18,005 nucleotides of DNA from Haplosporangium gracile (GCA_015499985.1 JAAAUF010000560.1:515-18519); one strand, 5' to 3'; counted from the first letter of the stretch, positions 7,634 through 17,803 are shown. Notes: a model not told the origin generated them from the letters alone. Program-made: numbers and translations.

Positions 7634-9932
7634 TTAAACCTTTCCTCCGATCAAAGACCAGCTCGTGTTGACACTGTTGTAGCGAACCTCCTGATCAGGG
7701 TGGGACATGAGCTCCATGATCTTTTGCTTAACACCAATCTCTTGCAAGAACCTATTCAAAAACAGAATACAAAACATGCATTGGTTAGAAACTGCTTTGG
7801 AGTTCTTTATACAACGCGTCGGTGTAGTGAAAGAAAACGCGCTACTTACTTTTTGCTGCTGGGGTCACGCTTAACGTATTGGCCAATGTCACTGGCGGCC
7901 ACAGAGAGCACAATGACATCGTTAGAGGTACTGAGAAGACGCGCCAATACCCTATAAAGCGATTGATATACAAAATAAAGTAAGTTTGTAGCTCCTCCTT
8001 TTCATGAACAGATATCTTTGCCGCGATAAAAATCGGATAAAAGACATACCTCAGAAGGGCATAGTTTTCTTTCTTAAGCTCTTTCCAGTTCTTGATCCAG
8101 AATTGTTCGGACAAGTGGGGTGGCGACCAGGTCAGTCTTGACGACAATAACTCAGCCTTGTAAACCTCGAATGTCCTGTCATGATGCACACATAAAAAAA
8201 CAAAGGTAGATGTCAGAACTGAGTTTGGTACAGGTTTGTGTAAAAACCGATGTATCCTGTAATAATACTGAAGACTTACGTCAATGTATGGAAGTTCTCC
8301 TGGAGCTGTGTCTTCAAAAAGTTGACATCTTCCAAAATCTCGGTATCAGACCACTTGCGCGACGACAAGTTCTCACTGAACTGAAGCAACTTCACGGCGG
8401 CCATAGCAGCTAAGTTGGCTTCAGGCGCCTTCTCAACCAAGTTCTACGATTAAAGACATAGTAATGTTAGGGAGTTTCTCTGACACGAATGGACTCTGTT
8501 GGAGTGAAATAAATGTGTCATTTGAAGACTTACTCTCAAGGTGGCAATGACAACACGGATGACCTTCTCCTTGATCGCTGATCTAGCAATATCAACCAAT
8601 TGAGGGATAACATCGTACTTCCTAATGGGCGAAAAAATATGAAAAGGTCCTGCTTAGTCCTAGGTTGCGTGTCTCACCATCTCCGATCCACGATCTATGA
8701 ACAGGAACGCTCTTGGTAAGTACCTGTTGAGCTCCTGAGCAATTTCCTCGTTGAAGGTCAGGATCCAGAAACAGTAGATGACCTGGTACTGCATCTGAGG
8801 TCCAGGGTTCTCCATCTTCAAGATCCTGACAAGGGCGTCGATAGCCTGGGGTGTGTTCCAGTAGACATTGCGGACGTTATGCTGCCTCAGCACCGACTCC
8901 AGAACCTGAACAGAAAGATCGACCTCGGCAGGGTTCTTGCTCTGCAGTTGAGCAGTAGTCCAGCGGAAAAGTTCTCCTGCAGCCTCGGTGTTAGGCTTGG
9001 GCGAAGCGCACAACAAGGTGGTCATGATCTTGCTTGCCTTGAGGGCAATGAAACTGTCCTCGCTTCTCAAACACCTAAATGAAAAAATGTAATGAAGACG
9101 ATATCAATATGGAATTTGAGCAGCAGACATGGACACGCGGACGAAATTATTGTTAGCACGATGCGACTTACTTGAGGAGAGGAGTATAGGGCAACGAGGC
9201 ATCCGTCTGACTAAGCTGCAAAAAGTAGGCAGCACGCTCTTCGTGATCTATGTTTCGTTCAGGGGTAATGATGGTAAATAGATAGTCGGTCAGTTTTGAT
9301 TGGCGAACTGGGACACAAAAAGGCTGGGCATGGTTTCATTATCGAAAGACTTCTTACCAACGAGGAGGTCGTCGATGAGGATGAGGATCGACTGGATGGT
9401 GTCGACGCGGACAAGCTTCTGGAGTAGGCTAATCAAAAGTTCTCCATAAACGTTTCCTTCCTATCGAGTATGCATGTGCAGTGAAAGTAAAGACGTATGA
9501 GCGATCTGTGTGTGTGTTCCTGTCCGTTACTGGTCGTTGCTGTCCAAATGGCGATGTCCGTGCCCCTGATTGGTATGTGGTGATTGTTACCTTATCCACG
9601 ACTCTGGAGAGATCCTCACCAGTCTTCTTTTCGACTGCCTTAATATAGTTGAGCTCAGCCTGGGTAATGAGAGTCGCACGCTGATAGCCCTATTGATACC
9701 AAAAAGCGTGAATTGCATAGAAACGAGAGTGAAAGACAGTGGGAAAGGTGAGCTTGTCAGATTCAGCATTCAGGAACAGAACTGAATGTAAACTCGAAAA
9801 ATTCTCTCTTTTTTTTACCTCCCAGGGGATAGGGCGAGCCCTGAGGCCAGCGGTCAGTTCGTCGAGAAAGGCGTTGGAGACGAGGGCCAGGGGCACCTCC
9901 GCGACGCCGTCGTTGGAAGTTTGAATGGCCAT
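7634..9932 (-). CDS. VMA13: V-type proton ATPase subunit H (ten exons)
   Basis: Subunit H is a peripheral V1 protein built of HEAT/armadillo-like helices. It bridges V1 and Vo, is needed for activity of the assembled pump, and silences free V1, so it serves vacuole and endosome acidification. Exons by splice signal and phase: 9932-9819, 9689-9591, 9460-9358, 9247-9172, 9074-8724, 8621-8534, 8443-8280, 8175-8050, 7951-7850 and 7751-7634, giving 446 residues, the usual family length. Recognisable segments are IPWEGYQRATLITQAELNYI (about residues 35-54), RSEDSFIALKASKI (from about 133), KYDVIPQLVDIARSAIKEKV (about 249-268), LVEKAPEANLAAM, LSEQFWIKNWKELKKENYALL (C-terminal domain) and SDIGQYVKRDP. 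Every exon junction keeps phase. The end at VRYNSVNTSW then a stop is in line with fungal homologues. In exon 5 the donor at 8723 is chosen over read-through because it restores the conserved sequence. Confidence 0.92.
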
Positions 9933-10226
9933 TTTTTGTGGTATGAAAATCAGATCAGGGGAATGAGGGAGTGGCACGAGTAGTTGCAAAGAGAAGGAGA
10001 GTTGATGAGAGGAGTGAGAGTCGTTCCTTGGTATTGTTCCTAGATGACAGCGGTGAGGAAGAGAGAAAGAAGGAGGAATGAATGGCGCGAGGAGATGGAG
10101 AAGACAAAGAAAAAGAAAAAGGCAGGTACGAGTATAAGAGGCAGAAAGTGACGTCTGTTCAAAGTGGGAGAAGAGTAGAGAGGCACGCGTTTATTATTAA
10201 CTAAGTACGGAGTTTTTGCACGGCGA
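9933..10226. other. VMA13 upstream region and 3' region of the membrane-protein gene
   Basis: I see no gene. The left part is the VMA13 leader/promoter, with GA-rich plus-strand sequence (CT-rich on the sense strand) near 9980-10130. AATAAA on the minus strand (10190-10195) lies 32 nt after the stop of the upstream gene and is its likely poly(A) signal. Confidence 0.45.
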
Positions 10227-11027
10227 TTAGATGGGAGCGTGAGGGTTGTTGGGTGGCCGGGGCGCATAATATGAGGAGTCCATCGTAGCCTTTGCGACCG
10301 ACGAGCTGACAGTGGACGAAGTGGCGGACAAATAAGGAGCCGTCGGGGATGCCGTTGAATAGAACGGCTGGGTATCATGGTGTCTTTCTTCAGGTCCGCG
10401 CACAACAGTCGGTTTCGAATAATTAGGGATGCCAGGCGAAGATAACGTCGTAGCAACAACAGCAGCTGTAAGTGGAGGTGCTGGGCTGGTCCACGAGGAG
10501 AGTGACACAGGTCCTGACATAGATCCAGATCCATGTCCGTGTCCATGGCCTAAAGGTGTGTAGGGTATATTTTCTCCTCCCTTGATTTCGCTTTCTGTTG
10601 TGGTTATTACATTCGGACGAGGATGTGAAGAAAGCTGTAACTGGCGCTGTAGGTCTGCTGGCTGGTATGGATCTTGCTGAAACGGTGCCGATGGTGCCGA
10701 CAGTGCGTATGGCTGCGGTGCAGAAGGCATAAAGGGCTGGTATGGCAGTTGTTGCTGCGGCTGTATGGGCAATGGTTGTGGCTGTGGTGAGAGGACTCCA
10801 GATGAAGGAAGTGGGCGAACCAGCAGACCGACGGTGCCGTCGGGCAGGGTGCCTGTTGACATCAATCCGTGCGGTTCCTGGGCATGCATCAGATTGGTGG
10901 CGTCCATAAGCTTCTGTGTGCTTCTTGCGTTAGCTTCCTTGCGGCAGCAGCACATATATATAAGGCCGAGGCCGGCGAGGACGGATGGCACTACGATCCC
11001 GATAATGGCCCCCTGACTGAGTGACAT
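10227..11027 (-). CDS. Single-pass membrane protein with Pro/Gln/Ser-rich tail
   Basis: This is a 266-residue intronless ORF of unknown function. It opens with a very short N-terminus (MSLSQGA), then a hydrophobic stretch at about 7-27 (AIIGIVVPSVLAGLGLIYM) followed by CCCRKEANAR. Three cysteines next to the membrane and the following basic residues suggest an N-out, C-in anchor with possible palmitoylation. The remaining roughly 235 residues are low in order: proline- and glutamine-rich (near 80-130), a GHGHGHGSGS run, and Ser/Thr/Pro-rich to the end (PPNNPHAPI). No catalytic domain was seen. It resembles the membrane anchor plus cytoplasmic tail of larger fungal surface proteins, without their extracellular part. 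Its head-to-head neighbour at 11.7 kb is a broken gene of that larger type. Whether the product is a functional signalling or adaptor tail is unknown. Confidence 0.6.
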   Translation of the reverse strand: MSLSQGAIIGIVVPSVLAGLGLIYMCCCRKEANARSTQKLMDATNLMHAQEPHGLMSTGTLPDGTVGLLVRPLPSSGVLSPQPQPLPIQPQQQLPYQPFMPSAPQPYALSAPSAPFQQDPYQPADLQRQLQLSSHPRPNVITTTESEIKGGENIPYTPLGHGHGHGSGSMSGPVSLSSWTSPAPPLTAAVVATTLSSPGIPNYSKPTVVRGPEERHHDTQPFYSTASPTAPYLSATSSTVSSSVAKATMDSSYYAPRPPNNPHAPI

Positions 11028-11733
11028 GACGGCTGGACGTCACTGTTTGCTTTGAACGTTCTCTTTGTTTCCGTTCCTGAAGAGTGCAAGGAAGGTGTGT
11101 TTCTATGCCTGTTCCTAAGTGATGACGACTGACAAGACTGCAAGGTAGAGCAGCCGGTGGGTTGTAGTCTTTTGTTTGTGTGTGTCGTTCTGTCTCTGTC
11201 TTGGGTTGAATGAGGGTGTGTCTGTGAACGAAAGGATGACAGGGATGAGAAGGTGAGTGAGTGTGTGAATATGTCGATTGTGGGCGAGGCGGGAGAGAGA
11301 AAAGCAATTTTGTCCAATTTTGGACGGGAACAACAAAAAGCATCAACGCCGTCTCCTTTGCCCTCTGCAGTCTGTCTTTCGGTCGCCGTCTCAATCTGTC
11401 AGTTCTGCAATCAACAAAATTAAAAAGACATACCATGTCCACCAGCCGAGAGTTATTTTGAAATAAGCATTTCGTGCGCACCTTTTTTAGTCATCAATTC
11501 GTTCGTTCACTGCGCGACAGGGCACACGCCGCCGTGTCAGGTATGCTCTCCGTTGACTATTGAATATCAGAGGCGTGAAAAAAAAAAAGCGCTCTTTTTG
11601 TCTTTCCTCTCATTCGACCTTCACTGACTCCTCACTCATTCACTCTTCATTCCTCCCCTCTCCTCTTTTTCAAAACAAACAAACGAACAACCACTAGCGT
11701 TCCCTACCTCCTCCCCCCTGACTGCCACTACCA
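11028..11733. other. Divergent intergenic region of the two membrane-protein genes
   Basis: There is no convincing gene. The left half has GTGTGT-rich stretches (CA-rich leader of the minus-strand gene, about 11170-11275). The right half has CT-rich tracts (about 11600-11720) leading into the plus-strand ATG at 11734, as in a fungal promoter/leader. Minus-strand frames here are short and low in complexity. Confidence 0.45.
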
Positions 11734-13057
11734 ATGCGACTTGTCCTTTTCTGTGTTGCGACGGACATCCCTGCAACCGCCCTCTACGGATATGCTGTCG
11801 CCAGGAAGCACGGCTCCACAACCGATATCTTTTAAAATTTACTCATCAAGTCAAACCCCAAGCTCCGCTCCGATCTCACCGGCCTCACTTGGACTCTCGT
11901 CAGCGCATCCCCACAATCGAGCAACTATATTCCGACAACCACTCAGAGACCGATCAGGCATACAACTGCGCTATCGACGACAATGGCGTCTTCTTGATTC
12001 TTTCACACAGATCCGCATCTTCCTCTTCCTTACCCTCGGAAGGAAACATCCCAAAGGGATTACAGTACCGACCTCCTTTTACCGGCGGCAGTGACAAGGA
12101 CATCTGGGCAAACATAACTGCACACCCTACTACCGATTACTCGAGCGCCTGGGACGATACGATGGCCAGTCCAAGTCAGCTTTTCATCGTCAAGGACGCC
12201 GCTGGACAGAACAAGCTTATGCATGTTGTTGTCCAGCGGCTGGCGCCCGGTGGTGTTCATGTCGCAGTTCTCAAATTGGATACGGCGACAATGACATCGG
12301 ACCTGTGTGGTTATCAGACCAATCCAAGTACGGTGTACCCAGGACTGCTTTATACACCCCAGGCACCATCCGTTCGCTTTGTTTTCTCGATTCTCAAGCG
12401 TTGCCGACTTCAGTCCCCATTACAAGCTCATCCATCACACCTCCTGTTGGATCTGTTATTATTCGTAATGTCACGGCGATCATTGGGACTAAATGCTCTG
12501 GAGTGTATGTCACCATTAAGACATACACCCTTGGCAACAACGGAATAATTTCCTGTATGGTATGGCATGAATTCGTTGACATTCAGGCGTGCATGCGGTG
12601 CGCGGTCGATTTTGCGGCAACCAATAACACTTTTGTTCCTGTCTCGTTACTAGTTCAACAACACGACAAATATCTTTACATTCAACGAAACCGCCGTCAT
12701 CACTGTTCCGCCAATAAAAGGCGAGGTCGGGTCCACAGCGATGACTGCCATGAAGGGCTCAGACGCGTTTCTTTCCTCTTTTCACACAATCTCGGTGGCA
12801 TTTACAGCTGCCAAATCGACGGCCCGTCGGCAGTTTCCAGAATAGCGGTGGAAGCCGATGTCAGCATCACTGGCGGGTATGGAGGAGGACCGACCATTTC
12901 TGGCGATCCATGGGAACCTCAGAGCGAGAGTCGTGTTCCGGTCGTGATGTTGATAGGTCTTGGAGTGACGGGTGCCGTGTTTGTTGTAACATTGGCGATC
13001 TGCATTGGTTACCATGCGCGTCGTCGTCATCAACGCCGCAGAGAAACTCAAAGGTAG
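11734..13057 (+). pseudogene. Broken gene for a secreted/transmembrane protein, possibly propeller-type
   Basis: Protein-like sequence runs through this span but changes frame. Frame 1 starts at ATG 11734 with a hydrophobic leader (MRLVLFCVAT), meets TAA at 11832-11834, and continues as SDLTGLTWTLVSASP. Near 11925 the sense moves to frame 3 (DQAYNCAIDDNGVFLILSH, then NITAHPTTDYSSAWDD). Near 12302 it moves to frame 2 (VWLSDQSKYGVPRTALYTPG), near 12651 back to frame 3 (TFNETAVITVPPIKGEVG), and near 12840 to frame 2 again, ending with a membrane segment (VVMLIGLGVTGAVFVVTLAI) and a basic tail RRRHQRRRETQR with TAG at 13055-13057. At 11925 and 12302 one missing base explains the change with no gap, which argues against introns. 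A poly(A) signal AATAAA remains at 13137-13142. I associate this architecture with a family of Mortierella surface proteins, from memory only. Assembly error is the main alternative. Confidence 0.6.
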
Positions 13058-13310
13058 CCTTTGCAGGGTGAAGACATCCAGTCGTAAGCGCGAGGTGCCT
13101 TTTCGGCAACGCATTCCCTTCTTATGCATTTGCCGTAATAAATATCCACGAGCTTGTTTTCAACATCGCAGTCACTTGGTGAGAGAATTCAGTTTTCTGT
13201 GGGCGGGGTTCAACTCTTTCGTTCCTTTTCTTTGTTCTCTCCCCTTCGCTACTTCAGCACTCATTCCTCACATCAACACTCATTCCTTACATCAACACAA
13301 ACAACACACC
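13058..13310 (+). promoter_or_regulatory. 3' region of the pseudogene and SPT3 promoter/leader
   Basis: AATAAA at 13137-13142 would end the upstream transcript. The SPT3 leader holds a direct repeat of ACTCATTCCT(C/T)ACATCAAC (about 13259-13296) and then an A/C-only stretch up to the start codon, CAACACACCATGG. No TATA was identified with confidence. Confidence 0.45.
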
Positions 13311-14783
13311 ATGGCTGTAAGGCTACAACAACAGCTATTCTCGACAAAAAACAAGGATCTCGAAAATAGTAACCTTGGAGGAATCACCCTTGACCAGTCG
13401 CTGATTCCTTCCCCTTTCTCTTTCTCTCCTTCCCAACCGCAATCAACTCCCATAGGACAAAGACAAGGACAAGGACAAATCACGCTACCGCTACCAGAGC
13501 GAGATCCAGCAAATGATGTTTGTCTTTGGAGAAGTCTCGGACGCCATCCAGGAAACCACGATGCTCGTCGAGGACATTGTCCGCTCACAAGTCATCGAGA
13601 TTGTGCGTTTCCTTTTACTTTGCGGACTCTATTAGTGGTGGTGGTTGCTGAAAGGCTAAATATTATGCACCCAAACAAAAATACTGACGCGCCACGGCTC
13701 CTTCAAACTGTTAGATATGCCTGGCAGCTCAGCAAGCGCGGAAACGAGCTTCTCGATTCATGACAGCAGAAGACCTCATCTTCCTTATCAGACACGACCG
13801 TCCTAAGGTTAACCGACTCCGGACATATCTTTCCTGGAAGGATGTTCGCAAAAACGTCAAGGATTCATCGGATGGCGCAGGAGGAACAGGAGCCGATGAT
13901 GTGGCTGGATTGGATGATGCTGCTGCTGCACATGAGAAGGGCGGCGGGGTAGATGGACCCAGTGGCGGACCTAATGGCAAGAACTCTGCAGCTGGGCCTG
14001 TCCCTGTGTCGAAGGCTCGGCGGATGAGAGTCAAACTGAGCTGGGAGTTGCTCAATGGCTTTGCGGATGCTATGCTTGGAAATGGAGAGGATGACGAGGA
14101 GGATGACGATGACGAGGATGCCTACCTGGACTCCATGCAGCGGCTACGAGTACGTATTTTGTTTGCAATGAGTGCGTTTGCCTTTGCCTTTGGAGCATAA
14201 GAGCGTGTTACTGATATCCACTCACATTTCTGAATATGTCAAACATTAGGATGCAGACAGAATTACTCTGGTGATGACGAGAGAAGAATACGAGCACTAC
14301 AGTGAATGTAGACAGGCATCATTCACATACAGGAAGGCAAAGCGGTTTCGAGAATGGGCCAACATGGCCTCATACATCGACATGCGACCCAACGACGACA
14401 TTATCGATATTCTCGGTTTCTTGACGTTTGAAATGGTGACAACTCTCACAGAGGCAGCGCTGAAGGTCAAGAAGGAAGAAGACGAAAAACAGCGGCTCTA
14501 TCGCGAAGCTGCGGTCGCTGCTAAAATCAAGAGCATGGGTAAAAGTGAAGACGGCTCGGGATCAGGCGCAGGCGGAGACGGAAGTGGTAGTGCCAACAAC
14601 GGAGCTGGCGAGGATATGGATCTGGATGAGGATGTACCGGGATTGTTCTCGTTGCCACCTAGCGAGAAGGGTCCCTTGCAGTCACGGCATATCCGTGAAG
14701 CCTTCCGACGATTGCAACGTGCACCTCTTCCCATCAAGAACTACAACGGAGGATTGGCGCGAACTAAAGTCTCGTTGATTTGA
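13311..14783 (+). CDS. SPT3: SAGA subunit Spt3 (four exons)
   Basis: Spt3 is a nuclear SAGA coactivator subunit that works with Spt8 to deliver TBP to TATA-containing promoters. Exons are 13311-13316 (only ATG GCT), 13456-13602, 13715-14149 and 14250-14783, giving 373 residues; introns are 139, 112 and 100 nt and all fall in phase 0. The N-terminal histone fold spans about residues 15-105, with QQMMFVFGEVSDAIQETTML and the hallmark EDLIFLIRHDRPKVNRLRTY then LSWKDVRKN. A Gly/Ala/Asp-rich linker follows (about 110-150), then KLSWELLNGFADAML and an acidic run, and the second histone fold (about 205-270) with SECRQASFTYRKAKRFREW and DDIIDILGFLTFEM. A conserved C-terminal RHIREAFRRLQ lies near 345. 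Start choice depends on the two-codon exon: the frame before the second exon is closed by the TAG of its acceptor at 13453-13455, and ATGGCT|GTAAGG gives a good start context and donor. Convergent with VPS24. Confidence 0.9.
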
Positions 14784-15069
14784 TGGCTTTTTGATACGTC
14801 GCAGAATAAAAACCAAAATTTGATTCATTCAAGCGCCCATTTTTCCTGACCAAATGTCGACACCTGTTCCATGATCAGATCACACTGCTCAAACCACAGT
14901 CAACTCATCGCCAAATATGTAAAATGAATGTCTATCGCGCCTCGTCTTTATTCGGACGCTAGGAAGGTTGATTATTTTGTCGAATGGGCGGTGATGTCGC
15001 TGTTGCTGTCCACCTAGCACGGTTCTACTACTGCTGTCAAGCCAGAGTCGATGGCAAAGTCGTCCTGCT
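14784..15069. terminator. Convergent 3' ends of SPT3 and VPS24
   Basis: SPT3 has AATAAA at 14805-14810 (plus), 21 nt after its stop. VPS24 has AATAAA on the minus strand at 14947-14952, about 120 nt after its stop. The predicted transcripts end before meeting. No gene was seen in between. Confidence 0.55.
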
Positions 15070-16373
15070 TTAGCTCTTGAGGGCCTCCAAGCGTCTTTGC
15101 ATGTCGTCCAGTGCTGGCTCTTCCTCTTCCTCTTCTGCCTCAGTTGGCAATGATCCAGCGGCAAGTGGGGCCTCTCCCAAAAGACCTATAATAATAACAA
15201 TATAATCAGTGTGAGTATGCAAGCTCTCTGGATAGATTTGATTTATGGTCCCAAGAATGCAAAATAAATGACGTAAGAGGGTCCTGGTGACATTACCATC
15301 TGTGATCTGGAAGAGGACTTTGTTGACCTCCTCCTCAGCCTCCTCCTCGATCTCGTCGTCATCCATCGACTCCATGGTATCCTGAAGCATCTCGTCAATA
15401 ATGCCCGCCTAAAAACAATGATAAAAGAAAAAAATTAGTTAACGGACAAGTTCGTTATCGTATTTTGACGCATTACTCTATGACGATGACATCAAGCGTG
15501 CAGTCGAATCGGCACGTAATAAAAGAGAACGCTGCGTACCTTCATCATCTCCTTGGACATTTCCTGCATCTGGGCAGAGATCTCTGGGAGTTTGACCAGG
15601 TTGTTGACCATGCCCATGACCTCTGAACTCTTCTGCAGTGTACCGGCAATCTTTAATGTGGCTATGGGCAGAAAAATGTGTGACAAAGGACGAGAATATG
15701 TCAGCCAACTTCCCCATTCCCTGTAGTAACGGTAACACATTATTAAAAATATGCCAAGACGAATGTCCCCAAACAAGAAACACAAAAAACTTACAGAGTT
15801 GATGTTGGAGCTGCATGGATATTGAGTTCAATTGAGCTTTGCTGGTGACAATACGATCCTTCTGTCGACGAGAGCGGACCAATTCCTTGGCGAGGATCTT
15901 GCAGGTACGGATATCGCCCTTCTTGGCCATCTGCTTGACCATCTTCTTGGCCTTGAGTTCCTCTGCTTCGATCCCGCGCTTTTGACGGTCAAGAGCTCGT
16001 TGCTGGGCGTTAATTTCTTGGCGCCATTTCCTGACCTGCACCCAAGGGGCAAGGTTTCGTTAGGTTGTCGAGTGAGATGGGAATCGGCCAAAGTGAAGTG
16101 TGCGTGATGAGCCCAGAGAGTGAGAATGGGGGAAGGGTTGAAGAAGGAAAAGAGAGTTGACGGACGTTAGCTGACTGGAGGAATGGGCTACTTCTGCCAT
16201 TGTTTGAACCTTCAGCATCCAGCTATAGCGTTCCCTTCACCGTTGCCCGTCATGCCATCCTGTCACTACATGTGAAAGACCGGTGTGTGTAAGGTATGTA
16301 CCATCTCTTCAGGGGTCTTCTTGCCAAAGAACCGTTGGACAGACTCGACGGAGGTTTTGAATGTCGATGCCAT
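15070..16373 (-). CDS. VPS24: ESCRT-III subunit Vps24/CHMP3 (five exons)
   Basis: Vps24 caps and remodels the Snf7 filament together with Vps2 and recruits Vps4, forming multivesicular endosomes on the cytosolic face. Exons are 16373-16302, 16035-15795, 15661-15540, 15408-15297 and 15185-15070, giving 220 residues, close to human CHMP3 (222 as I recall). The basic N-terminal helical core is residues about 25-105: VRKWRQEINAQQRALDRQ, then KKGDIRTCKILAKELVRSRR. The middle is TLKIAGTLQKSSEVMGMVNN and the very conserved SKEMMKAGIIDEML across the third junction. The C-terminal part is acidic (DDDEIEEEAEEEV) and ends with a MIM1-like helix, ALDDMQRRLEALKS, which binds the Vps4 MIT domain. CHMP3-like rather than CHMP2-like identity rests on the C-terminal motif and SKEMMKAGII. 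The first intron, 266 nt, is long for this region. Confidence 0.92.
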
Positions 16374-17080
16374 GGTGCTGCCTTGGTTGTTGTTGTGTCC
16401 TATGGGTATCCTGTCTGTGTTTCTGTTGTTCGTTGGTGGGCTGTTGGGTTGTGTTGTCCTGATAAAAGTCGATGGGCGAGAGAGCAGAGAAGTGAAAGAA
16501 TGGGGGGAGGGGGAAAACAAGGAGTGCGTTCTTATGAAAGGTTCCTCCAACGACACGTTTTTCGTTTTTTGATCACGGGACCGATCTCCCACAAAGAAAA
16601 AAAAAAGACAGCAAAAAATCTTGAAGCAAGGCGACAGTTGTAATCGCGACGCCATGTTGGCAGCGGCAGAGTTAGGGTTCCAGAATGGCGACTGAAGCAA
16701 GGTAAGGTCCGCATAGACAATGAGCGATGTGGTGCCAACTTGTACTGATATTCGCCTCTCAAATGCCGAAGCGAGTAACCGCTTCCGCTCTAAGCATGAT
16801 ATCGGCGACTCGTTTTTTACATTCCATGACTGTGTTCGCTTTTACTTCGCCTCCTCGCGCTATTCTTAGCCAATGCACTGATAAAACACGTCGTGTTAAT
16901 TACCTTTCGTCATTCAAAGAAGAGAGAGAGCGTGAACCATGCCCCTTCCCTTCCATTTTTTCTGGTCCCTGTCGTCACTATTCTTATGATCTGTCATTAA
17001 CGTTACTCCTCTCATCAATCCAAAGTAATAACCGCCTCCCGTTTACTATTTCGTAAGTCTTTTCTTCTGTCAGTTTTAAA
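16374..17080. other. VPS24 leader/promoter and gene-free stretch
   Basis: Just upstream of the VPS24 ATG the sense-strand leader is CAA/CAC-rich (16374-16460). Beyond it I see no gene on either strand; the frames are short and lack conserved motifs. A sequence with a pyrimidine-rich plus strand lies near 16940-17060. Confidence 0.4.
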
Positions 17081-17097
17081 ATATATATATATATATA
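17081..17097. repeat. TA microsatellite
   Basis: An uninterrupted alternating AT run of 17 bases is followed by AAGATATATT. It marks the switch from the VPS24 upstream region to the AT-richer right end of the window. Confidence 0.8.
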
Positions 17098-17145
17098 AGA
17101 TATATTGAGGTCCTTTTATTGTCATTCACAGCTATGAAAATCCTC

Positions 17146-17552
17146 TAGCAAGATTTTGACAATTCTGTCAATCACCTCATCTGCTCCAAACGCCAGAATG
17201 TCTTCATACCCCCGCCATTCTCAGCAAACCAGCGTGTTTACTACACTTATGGACTCACCTCATCCTTCAACTTCTTCAAGTTTACCACGTATCCTCTACG
17301 ACAATCGCCGCAACCACACTCGTCATTCCAGGCACGGTCATTGCTACCGAAAAAAAACAGCACAAACTTCTTCGACTTATGTATCTCCCGAAAAACGGCA
17401 CTCGTCGTGCCTAGTGTCATCACCTCTGCGATCTCGTCTAAGCCCATCATCCCCGACTACATCTCTGCTCCTCCATCAGCCCTCTCAACGCCCTCTCAAC
17501 GCCCTCCACAACTAAGCTCATGAAGGTCACAAAGCCAGGTCCGAGCTAGCCG
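17146..17552 (+). pseudogene. Possible degraded coding segment
   Basis: The plus strand carries a stretch with coding-like, C-ending codons, but sense moves between frames. One frame gives VYYTYGLTSSFNFFKFTTY (about 17236-17292), the next gives TTIAATTLVIPGTVIAT (about 17300-17350) and KLLRLMYLPKNG, and the first resumes with VVPSVITSAISSKPIIPDY (about 17407-17463); a possible end is KLMKVTKPGPS with TAG near 17550. No start codon or good splice set joins them. I do not recognise the family; the hydrophobic middle suggests a membrane protein. It could also be several small exons. Confidence 0.25.
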
Positions 17553-17803
17553 TTGTTGATAAGAGAAATGTATGTGTTCCACCTGGCCTCCATTTCGATA
17601 GCAAAGTTGTTAATTCCTGTGCCTTTGCGACAGTTTTTCATCAATTTATTTGCCTGCAACTCAGATTTCTCGTTTAGATCGTAAAATAGATTTTTGTTTG
17701 TAATAGTAACGTTGTAGCTTTCTCTTTGTTTTAAATGGCTTCCGTCTCCTTCTAGACTTTTTTGATCAGTCGCTTTTTCATTTCTTTGTCGCCTGAATAA
17801 CAT
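17546..17803 (-). CDS. Doubtful small hypothetical ORF
   Basis: This is an 85-residue ORF opening with MLFRRQRNEKATDQKSLEG and ending with WNTYISLINNG. It is hydrophilic, rich in Asn, Lys and Glu, with no motif I recognise. It is AT-rich in codon choice, unlike the other genes of the window, and no poly(A) signal or promoter was seen. It may be a remnant of a repeated element or chance. Confidence 0.2.
   Translation of the reverse strand: MLFRRQRNEKATDQKSLEGDGSHLKQRESYNVTITNKNLFYDLNEKSELQANKLMKNCRKGTGINNFAIEMEARWNTYISLINNG

Noticed and set aside
8660..9070. VMA13 exon 5 read through to MVRHAT as an independent 136-residue protein
   Set aside because: A donor at 8723 joined to 8621 restores the conserved subunit H sequence in phase; the extra residues are intron.
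10930..11481. 183-residue minus-strand ORF upstream of the membrane-protein gene
   Set aside because: It is low-complexity leader sequence (CA-rich) overlapping the real start in another frame; no ectodomain features.
13311..13763. Continuous frame from MAVRLQQQ through the first SPT3 introns
   Set aside because: It abandons the conserved Spt3 histone-fold sequence, which is read in another frame after a clear acceptor.
16266..16700. 144-residue minus-strand ORF extending VPS24 exon 1 upstream
   Set aside because: The extension translates the CA-rich leader; the conserved protein starts at the ATG at 16373 in a good context.
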